The notes under the pieces are model-generated. The model did not search any database, was not told the origin of the DNA, and saw only the letters and a list, made by a program, of their open reading frames with translations. Source: Liolophura sinensis (Eukaryota > Mollusca > Polyplacophora > Chitonida > Chitonidae). From it: a stretch of 64,000 bases of DNA. The stretch spans positions 62,001 through 126,000 of the forward strand of contig NC_088299.1 in the NCBI RefSeq assembly GCF_032854445.1. Reading direction: 5' to 3'. Positions within the stretch are counted from its first letter, which is position 1. Each line of letters starts with the position of its first letter. The position numbers and the translations under genes are program-made. This document shows, piece after piece, positions 50,133 through 60,159 of this stretch.

Positions 50133-53100
50133 TGTCTTCTTTAGACAAAATTATACAGTGGAATTGTCGAGGTCTTAAGGTAAATTTTATTGAAATAACA
50201 CAGCTAGTTCAATTACTAAATCCTATTGCCCTTTGTCTTCAGGAAACTCACCTGAAGACATCTGACAAAGATAAAATAAATCTTAAAAATTATTCTTTAT
50301 ATAGCACTTATTCAAATGAAGAAGAGCGAGCTGCAGGCGGCTCCTCGATATTCATAAATAACAGCATTACCCACAGCCCTGTTGTTCTGCATACAGAGCT
50401 TCAGGCTGTGGCCGTTCGTGTTTCACTATGTGAAACAATCACATTATGTTCAGTGTATGTTCCTCCTAGCGTTTCTTTGTCGGCTTTCCAGTTACATAAT
50501 TTAAAAGAACAATTGCCAAAACCTTTTATACTTATGGGAGATTTTAATTCCCATAACCCCCTATGGGGCAGTAATAACATAAATAAAAAGGGCAAGATAG
50601 TTGAAGACTTCTTATCGAAGGAGGAACTGTGTTATTTCAATGATGGTTCTAATACCTATTTACATCCGGGTAATGGCATTTATTCTGCTATCGATCTCAC
50701 TATCACAGATCCATCACTTTTCCTTGATTTTTCTTGGAAGGTGCATGACGATCTTTGTGGTAGTGACCATTTTCCTATAATCCTAGAGCATATCACTTCT
50801 AATTCTTTAGAACGTGTAGCTAGGTGGAAATTCGATAAAGCAGATTGGATCGCATTCGAGATGTTCTGTGAGGCTGATATCACTCCAGAGACTCTCAATG
50901 CAGCAGATGATCCAATATTAAAATTTAACGAGCTTGTTTTACGAGCTGCCGATAGAACTATACCTAAAACTTCGACAAATCCCAAATCCAAAAGCAAACC
51001 CTGGTATGATAAGGACTGTCGCAAAGCCATTAAGGACCGCAAAAAGGCCGAGCGAAACTTTAATATTTGTCCTACTGATAACAACTTAAACCAGGTTCGT
51101 ATTTTTAGAGCTAAGGCTCGCCGATTACTCAAGTCCAAGAGACGATCTTGTTGGCGGAACTTTGTTTCGGGCATTACGTCAAAAACACCCATGCGTAAGG
51201 TCTGGAACATGGTTCAGAAACTTAAGGGCAAAAATAATAGAGCAAAAGTTCAGCATTTAAAAGATGGAGATAATATAATAACTTCTCCACCCGATATAGC
51301 TAATAAACTAGCTGAAACAATGTCAAAGAAATCTTCTTCTGAGAATTATACTAAAGAATTCCAACGTATTAAAAACCAGAAGGAGAAAATTAAATTGCCC
51401 TTTTCTTCTAAGAATTTAGAAGATTATAATAATCCTTTTAATATCGATGAACTTAAGACTGCATTAAAAAAGGCCCACGATACTGCTTGTGGTCCTGATA
51501 ATGTATATTATAAGTTTCTCAACCATTTACCACCTGAGCCACTGGAGACTCTCTTGGATTTGATTAATGATATTTGGATAACTGGTAATTTTCCACCATC
51601 ATGGAGGGAGGCGTGTATTATCCCGGTTCCCAAACCGGGTAAGGATCATACTGATCCAAATAATTACCGTCCCATAGCTCTTACCAGCTGTGTCTGTAAG
51701 ACTATGGAACGGATGATTAATGATAGACTTGTTTGGTTTCTTGAAACCACCAAGCTTTTATCTAATATTCAATGCGGTTTTCGGCAAGGTAGATCTACCA
51801 TGGATCACCTTGTTCGATTCGAAACTTTTATTCGCGATGGCTTCATCAATAATGAACATGTGGTGTCCATATTTTTTGACCTTGAAAAGGCCTACGACAC
51901 CACATGGAAATATGGTATTTTAAAAGATCTCGCGAATATGGGTCTAAAAGGTCGCTTACCTATATTTATATCCAAATTTTTATCCGATCGTCAGTTTAAG
52001 GTACGGGTGGGGTCCACTCTTTCTGACTCTTATGAGCAAGAAATGGGTGTACCCCAGGGCAGCATTCTATCACCAACTCTGTTCAGCATAAAAATAAATA
52101 GCCTAGCAAAAACATTAACATCTGGCACAGAGGGTTCTTTATACGTGGATGATTTCCTTATATGCTACCGAGCTAAGAATATGAATAATATCGAACGTCA
52201 GTTGCAGCTTTGTCTCAATAAGATCGAGAAATGGGCAACTGAAAACGGTTTTAGATTTTCAACGTCTAAAACCGTCGGTATGCATTTTTGTAATAAACGG
52301 AAACTTCATCTTGACCCTGAGCTAAATTTTTGTGGTGAACAGGTTAAAATTGTTGGAGAAACAAAATTTTTAGGTATAATATTTGATAGTAAACTATCTT
52401 TTATACCTCATATTAAAATGCTTAAAGCTAAATGTACAAAGGCTCTCGATATAATTAAGGTCGTGTCTAGCACCGATTGGGGTGCTGACCGATCAGTTTT
52501 ACTTAATTTATATCGTTCTCTGGTGAGGTCTAAATTGGACTATGGATCCATCATTTACGGTTCCGCTAGGAAGTCGTACATTAAAATGTTGGATCCTGTT
52601 CATCACCAAGGTTTGAGGCTCAGCCTTGGTGCTTTTAGAACCTCACCAGTAGAAAGTTTATACGTGGAGGCAAATGAGCCTTCCTTACACAACCGACGTA
52701 TTAAACTTAGTCTTCAATATACTACAAAGCTTAAAGCACATCCAACAAACCCTGCCTACGACTGTGTTTTCAATCCATTATATGTAGACAAATATATTAA
52801 ATGTCCTAACAAGATCCCTTCGTTCGGTCTGCGCATACGGGACCATATTGTGGGAGCTAACATCAAGCTGGAGGATATAGCTCCGGTGTCTTTTCCGGAG
52901 TCTCCTCCATGGCTTCTCCCACAAACTAAACTAATATTTGATCTACGTAAATATAATAAATCGAATACAAATCCTCTTATAATTCAGCAAGGTTTTGCTG
53001 AAATTAAAGCTAATTATATGGATTATAAATTTATATATACTGACGGGTCGAAGGATGGGGACAGGGTTGCGACTGCGGCTGTCATGGAGCAGCGAGTCTC

Positions 53101-53827
53101 TTCCTTTCGTCTTCCATCCTCTTCTTCAATATTCTCTGCCGAGGCCAGAGGTATACTCCTGGCCTTATCATATGTTTCTTCTGGGTGTGCCCAGAGGGCA
53201 ATGATATGTACTGACTCGTTGTCTTGCCTATTGGCAATACAGAATAATAAATTTAAAAATCCCTTGATCCTTCAAATTTTAGCTATACATAGGAAATTAA
53301 TTAGAAGAGGTAAAGATATTATATTTTGCTGGATACCAAGTCATATTGGTATCCATGGAAACACAGTCGCAGACAGGGAGGCGAAAGCTGCCCTAAATAA
53401 ACCCATATCTAAGATAAAAATCCCTTATACTGACATGAAGTGCAATATTCTTAAATATATTCGTGGCCTTTGGCAGGGTGAATGGAACTTGCAGGTCCAT
53501 AATAAACTGCATGCCATTCATCCGGTCATTGGCTATAATTCATATACATTTGATATGTCTCGTAGAGACCAAGTCGTTTTAACCAGATGCCGTATTGGAC
53601 ATTCTCATCTGACACACAATTTCATCTTGGATGGGAGCAGTGCTCCCGAGTGTGTTGGATGTGATGCTCAATATGGCATCAAACATATTCTGGTTGACTG
53701 TGTGGACTTTGCCCACGTTCGGCAGAGATTCTACACGGTCAACTCTATATATGATTTATTTGACAGCATCGCTGGCGATGTTGTCATAAATTTTTTGAAG
53801 GCCATTGGTCTATATCATAAAATATAA
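50132..53827 (+). CDS. ORF2 of N6: endonuclease-RT-RNase H polyprotein, 1231 aa, intact
   Basis: It has the same length as ORF2 of N3 and is undamaged over 3696 nt. Endonuclease: IQWNCRGLK, CLQETHLK, MGDFNSHNPLWG, GSDHFPIIL. RT: NYRPIALTS, QCGFRQGRST, FFDLEKAYDTTW, PQGSILSPTLFS, LYVDDFLIC. RNase H: IYTDGSKDGDRV, FSAEARGILLAL, CTDSLSC, SHIGIHGN..ADREAK. C-terminal zinc motif CVGC...KHILVDC. In the RNase H glutamate segment this copy has ARGILL where the others have ARAILL, a small change beside, not at, the acidic residue. Start codon overlaps the ORF1 stop. Confidence 0.95.
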   Translation: MSSLDKIIQWNCRGLKVNFIEITQLVQLLNPIALCLQETHLKTSDKDKINLKNYSLYSTYSNEEERAAGGSSIFINNSITHSPVVLHTELQAVAVRVSLCETITLCSVYVPPSVSLSAFQLHNLKEQLPKPFILMGDFNSHNPLWGSNNINKKGKIVEDFLSKEELCYFNDGSNTYLHPGNGIYSAIDLTITDPSLFLDFSWKVHDDLCGSDHFPIILEHITSNSLERVARWKFDKADWIAFEMFCEADITPETLNAADDPILKFNELVLRAADRTIPKTSTNPKSKSKPWYDKDCRKAIKDRKKAERNFNICPTDNNLNQVRIFRAKARRLLKSKRRSCWRNFVSGITSKTPMRKVWNMVQKLKGKNNRAKVQHLKDGDNIITSPPDIANKLAETMSKKSSSENYTKEFQRIKNQKEKIKLPFSSKNLEDYNNPFNIDELKTALKKAHDTACGPDNVYYKFLNHLPPEPLETLLDLINDIWITGNFPPSWREACIIPVPKPGKDHTDPNNYRPIALTSCVCKTMERMINDRLVWFLETTKLLSNIQCGFRQGRSTMDHLVRFETFIRDGFINNEHVVSIFFDLEKAYDTTWKYGILKDLANMGLKGRLPIFISKFLSDRQFKVRVGSTLSDSYEQEMGVPQGSILSPTLFSIKINSLAKTLTSGTEGSLYVDDFLICYRAKNMNNIERQLQLCLNKIEKWATENGFRFSTSKTVGMHFCNKRKLHLDPELNFCGEQVKIVGETKFLGIIFDSKLSFIPHIKMLKAKCTKALDIIKVVSSTDWGADRSVLLNLYRSLVRSKLDYGSIIYGSARKSYIKMLDPVHHQGLRLSLGAFRTSPVESLYVEANEPSLHNRRIKLSLQYTTKLKAHPTNPAYDCVFNPLYVDKYIKCPNKIPSFGLRIRDHIVGANIKLEDIAPVSFPESPPWLLPQTKLIFDLRKYNKSNTNPLIIQQGFAEIKANYMDYKFIYTDGSKDGDRVATAAVMEQRVSSFRLPSSSSIFSAEARGILLALSYVSSGCAQRAMICTDSLSCLLAIQNNKFKNPLILQILAIHRKLIRRGKDIIFCWIPSHIGIHGNTVADREAKAALNKPISKIKIPYTDMKCNILKYIRGLWQGEWNLQVHNKLHAIHPVIGYNSYTFDMSRRDQVVLTRCRIGHSHLTHNFILDGSSAPECVGCDAQYGIKHILVDCVDFAHVRQRFYTVNSIYDLFDSIAGDVVINFLKAIGLYHKI

Positions 53828-54081
53828 ATTTTAATTATCAAATATCTATAGATAAACAGTTATATATATTTATACATGTACTAAAACCCTGGTTTTCGAG
53901 TTTTAAATCTTATTTTTCTTTTATTCGATTTTAATCACGTCTGTACTTTTTGTTTTACTTTTGGTGTTCATATTATCAGATCGAAAACCTTAACCGTCTC
54001 TTGCTTTCACCTTGTTCTCGCCACGATATGGCTGAAATATTGCCGATGTGGCGTTAAGCCATAATCATTCATTCATTCATT
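53828..54081 (+). other. 3' UTR and TCAT tail of N6
   Basis: AT-rich 3' UTR with the family 3' end and a short CATTCATTCATT tail next to the target-site duplication. Confidence 0.75.
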
Positions 54082-54094
54082 CATCTTTCAAACA

Positions 54095-54235
54095 TGTATG
54101 CATTGATTAAATTATTTTATTCGAAAATGGAAAAATTCCTCAAATGAGCTTGCAAACAGGCTAATCCGACGTATTGTGTGTAACGAGAATCCGAATATTG
54201 CAAACGGCATTGCTCTCAAACCAATAGTTCTAACT
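54095..54235. repeat. Tandem-repeat remnant between N6 and Tc1-2
   Basis: Part of a repeat unit (CAAATGAGCTTGCAAACAGG, ATCCGACGTATTGTG, CCAATAGTTCTAACT) with an internal deletion of roughly 300 bp compared with complete units: the ATTTATGGATTG region jumps to the TTCGAAAATGG region. Confidence 0.8.
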
Positions 54236-54236
54236 A

Positions 54237-55775
54237 AACTACCGGGCAAAAGAAACGTATAACCTTGTTCAGCACCACAAGAAAGAGAAAGAAAGACAGA
54301 CAGTAACAACATGATAAGCATTATATTGCAATAAACCATTTTCCAAGTTCTGTTCAAAAATTCAAAGCCATACGTATATTGCACTTGCTGTCAGGCCGAG
54401 TAAAGAAGGCATGGGATAAATCTGAAAAATTACACAAATGCAAGTAAAGGGACTCCCTTAAAAAGGTGTACCTAATGTCCTATCATGTCATAAGACAGAT
54501 CGTTAGTAGCGTGTGTGAGCACCCATTGCATCAATTAAAGCCAAAATACGTCTCCTCATGGAAGTCGTCAGCCGCCGGATGACGTCATCAGGATTTCTGT
54601 CCCTCTCCTGAAATAAAGCCTGTTCGAGCTGTTGCCTGTTTTGTGGGGGAGGGACGCGTTGTCTCAGACGTCGATCAAGATGATCCCACAGATGCTCTAA
54701 GGGATTCATGTCTGGCGATCGTGCTGGCCAAGGCAGTACGTTGACATAAACGGTGTCCAGATAATTTAGTACAACTCTGGCGGTATGAGGTCGTGCATTG
54801 TCCTGCTGCAAAAGGATACCCCTTTGCAGTTGATGCACGAATGGCACCACAACAGGTTCCAATATTTCATCTCGGTATCTTTGACCAGTCAGATTTCCCT
54901 GGATGATGACCAATCTCGTTCTCACCTGCCCCATACAAGAATCCCATCAGCACCAAAAGGGTGGACATTCTGAATGCAGTGTTGTGCCAATCGCTCTCCC
55001 CTGCGTCGATACACACGAATTCGACCATCATTTCTGAAGAGGTTATATCGGCTTTCATCAGTGAACAGCACCCTTTCTCAGTCTCGTCGCTGCCATCGAC
55101 GTACAACTCTTGCCCAACGCAGCCTGTTTTGACGGTGTAGAGGAGTCAATGCCATTCCACGGAAGGGGCGATAGGCTCTGATACCACTCACGCGGAGTCG
55201 TCGTAAGACTGCGCGTCTGCTGATGGGATGTCCCAGTGCCGTTTCCGCCGTTGACGTCGCCGTCACAAACCGGTTACGCAGGTGGATTGTGCGGATGTAT
55301 GGGTCTTCACCAGGAGTTGTAACACTTGGCCTGTCCGATCTTGGACGATCTTGTGTCCTGCATGTTAGGCGGTAACGACCCAACAGTCTGCTGATGGTGG
55401 CTTGACTGCAATTAAATGTTCTGGCAATCTGGTGTTGGGTGGCCCCCATGTCGGGAATACCAGTGGCTCTATCACGTTCTGCTTGTGTGAGTCTCGGCAT
55501 CTTTTAGATGTTTTTTATGGTATTGCGCCCTTACCATGTGCTACATCGGTATTTATACGGCGGTCATTATTGAGAATTTTCAACAGGGCTCGAAACTCTG
55601 TTTTTCCGATTTTTCATGATGTCTTACACCAATTTCAATGAATCTCGTTAAAAAGTGACGTGTACACAGGGTGCTTATGTGCGAACGTATTCGCATAACG
55701 TTCAAACTTATTCAACTTATTTTTCCGTAGAAAAAACTGCATTTAAAGGTTATACGTTTCTTTTGCCCGGTAGTT
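54237..55775 (-). mobile_element. Tc1-like DNA transposon Tc1-2, complete ends, 1.54 kb
   Basis: Terminal inverted repeats of about 28 bp are perfect: the left begins AACTACCGGGCAAAAGAAAC, and the right is its reverse complement ending GTTTCTTTTGCCCGGTAGTT. They differ from Tc1-1 by only a few bases at the outer 18 positions, and the lengths agree, so the two belong to one family. It is inserted in the tandem repeat next to TA-containing sequence. It carries one transposase gene on the minus strand, which is broken. Confidence 0.92.
54503..55500 (-). pseudogene. Tc1-2 transposase, one nonsense mutation and one frameshift
   Basis: ATG 55500 starts MPRLTQAERDRATGIPDMGA. The HTH region (QHQIARTFNCSQATISRLLG) and GRYRL...DRPSVTTPGEDPYI are intact. 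A TGG-to-TGA change stops the frame at about 55078 (WQRRD*), just before LFTDESRYNLFRNDGR, which carries the first catalytic Asp in the same frame. A frameshift near 54930, after GILVWG, moves to the frame containing QQDNARPHTARVVLNYL (second Asp) and MNPLEHLWDHLDRRLR (Glu), with 34 residues between, DD34E. The C-terminus GAHTRY* at 54503 appears normal. The element cannot move on its own. Confidence 0.92.
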
Positions 55776-55776
55776 T

Positions 55777-58700
55777 TTATCGGCGTTTAAAATATGGTTG
55801 ATGTGATAGTGTTGTGCCCAGCAACTGATTTCTCCCCCTAAAAACCAGAGAAATTTTGCAACTTTTGAACATTTATGGATTACTTACATTATATTACGTA
55901 ATTTGGCAACAGAATTGTGTGCATCAGTGTTGAGTTGTAGTTTTCACAACATACTGTATCAAAGTACCCTATATTTTTTATATACAAATGATGTGGGAAA
56001 AGAGTACATGTATTAAAAGCAATTGGGATAGTCTTCGAGTCAGAAGTAAGACAATTGTTGGGCCAGTTAAATGATCATGTACCAAAGATTGGACATGTTC
56101 TGGGCTATCAAACGGCAGATTAGTTTCAGCCAAAGGTTGACCAGAGAAATAACCAGTCGCGATGGTACACACTACAATGTAGCTGATGTTAATGAGCAAA
56201 AAAATCAGCTAAAAATTTTAAAAAAGGAAAAATTGCTTAAATGAGCTTGCAAATAGACTAATCCGACGTATTTTGTAACGAAAAATCGAATGGTGCAAAC
56301 TGCATTGCTTTCCCACCAATACGTCTAGCTGTATCGGCGTTCAAAACATGGTTGATTTCATAATGGTGGCCAGGAACGGATTTTTCTCCTTAGAAACCAG
56401 AGAAATTTTGCAACTTTTGAACATTTATGGATTGCTTACATTATATTACGTATTTTGACACCACAATTGTGTGCATCAGTGTTAAATTGTACTTTTCAGA
56501 ACAAACTGTATCAAGTACCATAAATTTTTCATGTACAAATGATGTGGTAAGGTAGTACATATATGTAAAGCCATTAGGATAGCCTTTGACATAGAAGTAA
56601 CACAATTGCAGTTAAATGGTCATGTACCAAAGATTGGACATCTTCTGGGCTATCGAGCGGTACAGTAGTTTCAGCCAAAGGTTTATCAGGGAAATGACCA
56701 GTCGCGATGGTACACACTGCAATGTAGCTAATGTCAATCAGCAAAGTAATCAGGCAAAAATTCAAAAATGGAAAATTGCTCAAATGAGCTTGCAAAGAGG
56801 CTAATCCGACATATTTTGTCACGAGAATGCGAATGGTACAAACGGCATTGCTCTCCCACCAAAAGTTCTAGCTATGTTGGCGTTTCAAAAAAGGTTGACG
56901 TGATAATGTTGTGCCCAGCAACGGATTTTTCTCCATAGAAACCAGAGAAATTTTGCAACTTTTGAACATTTTTGGATTGCTTACATTATATTACGTAATT
57001 TGGCAACAGAATTGTGTGCATCAGTGTTGAATTGTAGTTTTCACAACATACTGTATCAAGTACCCTATAATTTCTATATACAAATGATGTGGGAAGGGAG
57101 TACATGTATTAAAAGCAATTGGGAAAGTCTTCGAGTTAGAATTAAGACAATTGCTGGGCCAGTTAAATTGTCATGTACGAAAGATTGGACGTCTTCTGGG
57201 CTATCAAACGGCAGATTAGTTTCAGCCAAAGCTTTATTAGAGAAATAACCAGTCGCGATGGTACACACTACATTGTAGCTGATGTTAATGAGCAAAATAA
57301 TCGGGCAAAAATTCAAAAAAAGGAAAAATTGCTGAAATGAGCTTGCAAAGATGCTAATCCGACGTATTTGGTGACGAGAAATCGAATGGTGCAAACTGCA
57401 TTGCTTTCCCACCAATTCTTCTGGCTGTATCGGCGTTTAAAACATGGTTTGACGTCATAATGGTGTGCCCAGGAACGGATTTTTCTCCTTAGAAACGAGA
57501 GAAATTTTGCAACTTTTGAACCTTTTTAAATTGCTTACATCATACTACGTATTTTGGCCCCACAATTGTGTGCATCAGTGTTAAATTGTACTTTTCAGAA
57601 CAAACTGTATCAAGTACCATAAATTTTCCATGTACAAATGATGTGAGAAGGTAGAACATGTATGTAAAGCCATTGGGATAGTCTTCGACATAGAAGTAAC
57701 ACAATTGCAGTTAAATGGTCATGTACCAAAGATTGGACATCTTCTGGGCTATCGAGCGGTACATTAGTTTCAGCCAAAGGTTCATCAGAGAAATGACCAG
57801 TCGCGATGGTACACACTGCAATGTAGCTAATGTCAATCAGCAAAGTAATCAGGCAAAAATTCAAATGTGGTAAAATTGCTCAAATGAGCTTACAAAGATG
57901 CCAATGCGACGTATTTTGTGACGAGAAATCCAATGATGTATACCGCACTGCTCTCCCACTAATACTTTTACCTGTAGCGGCGTAAAAATGTGGTTGACGT
58001 CATAATGGTATGCCCAGCAAAGGATTTGTTCCTTAGAAACTAGAGAAATTTTGCAACTTTTGAACATTTATGGATTGCTTACATTATATTACGTAATTTG
58101 GCAACACAATTGTGTCCATTATTGTTAAATTGTAGTTTTCACAACAGACTGTATCAAGTTCCCTATATTTTCTACATACAAATGATGTGGGAAGGAAGTA
58201 CATATATAAAGAGCCAATGGGATAGTCTTCGAGTTAGAAGGAACACAATTGCTGGGCCAGTTAAATAGTCATGTAGCAAAGATTGGACATCTTCTGGGCT
58301 ATCGAACGGCTCATAAGTTTCAGCCAAAGGTTTATCAGAGGAATGACCAATCGCGATGGTATACACTAAATTGTAGCTGATGTGAATCAGCAAAAAAATC
58401 AGGAAAAAATTCGAAATTGAAAAATTGCCCAAATGAGCCTGCAAAGAGACTAAACCGACGTTTTTGGGGACGAAAAATCAAATGGTGTAAACTGAATTGC
58501 TCTCTGACCAATAATTCTAGCTGTATCGGCGTTTACATTATGGTTAACGTCATAATGGTGTGCCCAGCAACAGATTTTTCTCCTAAGAAACCAGAGAAAT
58601 ATTCCAACTTTTGAACATTTATGGATTGCTTACCTTATATTACGTCTTTTGGCATTATAAGTGTGTGCATCAGTGTTAAATTGGAGATTTCACAACAGAC

Positions 58701-59213
58701 TCTAAAAAGTACATGTACGTTAATGCATTCGACTTAGAAGTAAGACAATTGTGGGCCAATTAAATGGTCATGTACCAAAGATTGGACAACCTCTATGCCA
58801 CCGAACGGCACATAAGTTTCAGCCCAAAGTTTAAAGCAGAAATGACCAGTCGCAATGGTACACAATACATTGTAGCTGATGTCGATCAGCAAAGTAATCA
58901 GGCAAAAATTCAGATGTGGTAAAATTGCTTAAATGAGCTTGTAAAGAGGCTAATCCGACGTATTTTGTGCCAAGAAATCGAATGGTGGAAACCGGTTGGC
59001 TTTCCAACCAATAGTTCTAGCTATATGGTTGACGTCATAATGGTGCGCCCAGCAACGGATTTTTTTTCTTACAACCAGAAATATTTTACGACTTTTGAAT
59101 ATTTATGGATTGCTTACATTATAATACATCTTTTGGCACCACAATTATGTGCATCAAGATTCATTTGTAGTTTTTACAACAGACTGTATCAAGTACCCGA
59201 TATTTTCTTTATA
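55777..59213. repeat. ~550 bp tandem repeat, central block, with ~1.1 kb dimers
   Basis: Anchors (GCCCAGCAACGGATTT-like) occur near 55811, 56367, 56918, 57466, 58011, 58558 and 59047, giving steps of about 545-557 bp and one of 489. Units at 55811 and 56918 share TTTGGCAACAGAATTGTGTG; units at 56367 and 57466 share CACCACAATTG or CCCCACAATTG, CAGAACAAACTG and a 6 bp loss in the ACAATTGCAGTTAAATGG phrase. Alternation indicates a dimeric higher-order unit of about 1.1 kb. Units are diverged, so the array is old. No gene is supported within it. Confidence 0.9.
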
Positions 59214-59215
59214 TA

Positions 59216-60158
59216 CTATCCAAAAAAAGAAACGCATAGGTCTTTTGTTTTATTTTAAAATGAAATAAATACATTTTGTCTTCATTTCATGAGCAAAATG
59301 TGTTTTAATATTGTTAATAGTCACAGTTAGCACACATTTTATTCCTCAAAACATTTCTTGGTTGAAAATGTTGAGTTTGGAGGCCGTTTTTGGAAGAAGT
59401 AAAAAATACAGCACCACACTGCATCACGTGCAGTCTTACACGCCGAACTTACGCATGGAAAGCAGAGAATGTGTGATTATAAAACCGCAACTTCGAGCCT
59501 GAAATCGGCGTCTTTCAAGTGGTGTTTTCAAGCTGATTCAACATGCCACGTCTTGACCCTGTCACAAGAAATATTGCCATTGGAAGACTTCAAGCTGGAG
59601 AGTCCCAATCGTCCATTTCTAGGCGTCTACACGTCAGGCAGAGCACGATTTCACGGCTTACTGCCCGCTACAACAATACTGGGACAACAAATGACCGTCG
59701 GCGTTCAGGTCGACCACGTGTCACTACAGCAGCCAAGATCGCTACATAAGGGTCCTCCATTTGCGTAACTGTTATGCTACAGCTGAAAGCACAGCAGCCA
59801 GCATACCGGGACTGAAGAGGATATCAGGTCAGACAGTGCGGAACAGGCTGAGGGAACATGGACTGAGAGCCAGGAGGCCCTATGTTGGGATCGTGTTGCG
59901 TCCTCACCATCGCGCCAATCGCCTCCGATGGTGTAACAACGTGACTGCATGGAATCTACGCAACTGGCGACGCATTTGGTTCAGTGATGAGTCCAGATTC
60001 CTATTGCACAGACGTGATGGTAGAAACCGGGTTTACAGACGTGCTCACGAACGTTATGCCCCAAACTGCGTACGCCAAGTGGACAGATTTGGTGGAGGGA
60101 GTGTGATGATGTGGGCAGCAATATCGTATACTGGTCGTACAAATCTTGTCCACGTACC
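59216..60158 (+). mobile_element. Truncated Tc1-like transposon Tc1-3 (left half only)
   Basis: A left end of Tc1 type, CTATCCAAAAAAAGAAACGC, begins at 59216 right after TA. It interrupts the satellite phrase that normally reads TATACAAATGATGTGG. A transposase gene follows but stops near 60158, where satellite sequence (AGAGAAATGACCAGTCGCG) resumes at a different phase. The right half of the transposon and part of a repeat unit are therefore deleted. The family differs from Tc1-1 and Tc1-2 in ends and transposase. Confidence 0.88.
59543..60158 (+). pseudogene. Tc1-3 transposase, frameshifted and 3'-truncated
   Basis: ATG 59543 starts MPRLDPVTRNIAIGRLQAGE, followed by HTH sequence (QSSISRRLHVRQSTISRLTA) and GRPRVTTAAK. 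A one-base loss near 59745 shifts the frame; it continues from there as DRYIRVLHLRNCYATAES and on through the long frame to 60158. WFSDESRFLLHRRDGR contains the first catalytic Asp, and GGGSVMMWAAISYTGRTNL follows. The second Asp and the Glu are absent because the element is cut off. It is clearly non-functional. Confidence 0.9.
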
Positions 60159-60159
60159 A

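Larger units (their letters stand above)
48180..54081 (+). mobile_element. I/Nimb-like LINE copy N6, full length, both ORFs intact
   Basis: This 5902 bp copy is flanked by a 13 bp duplication, CATCTTTCAAACA, at 48167-48179 and 54082-54094, within the tandem repeat. It has the canonical 5' end, intact ORF1 and ORF2 linked by TAATG, and the TCAT tail. It is close to N5 and N4 but has none of N5's indels. Both its clean frames and clean ends suggest it is young. Confidence 0.97.
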
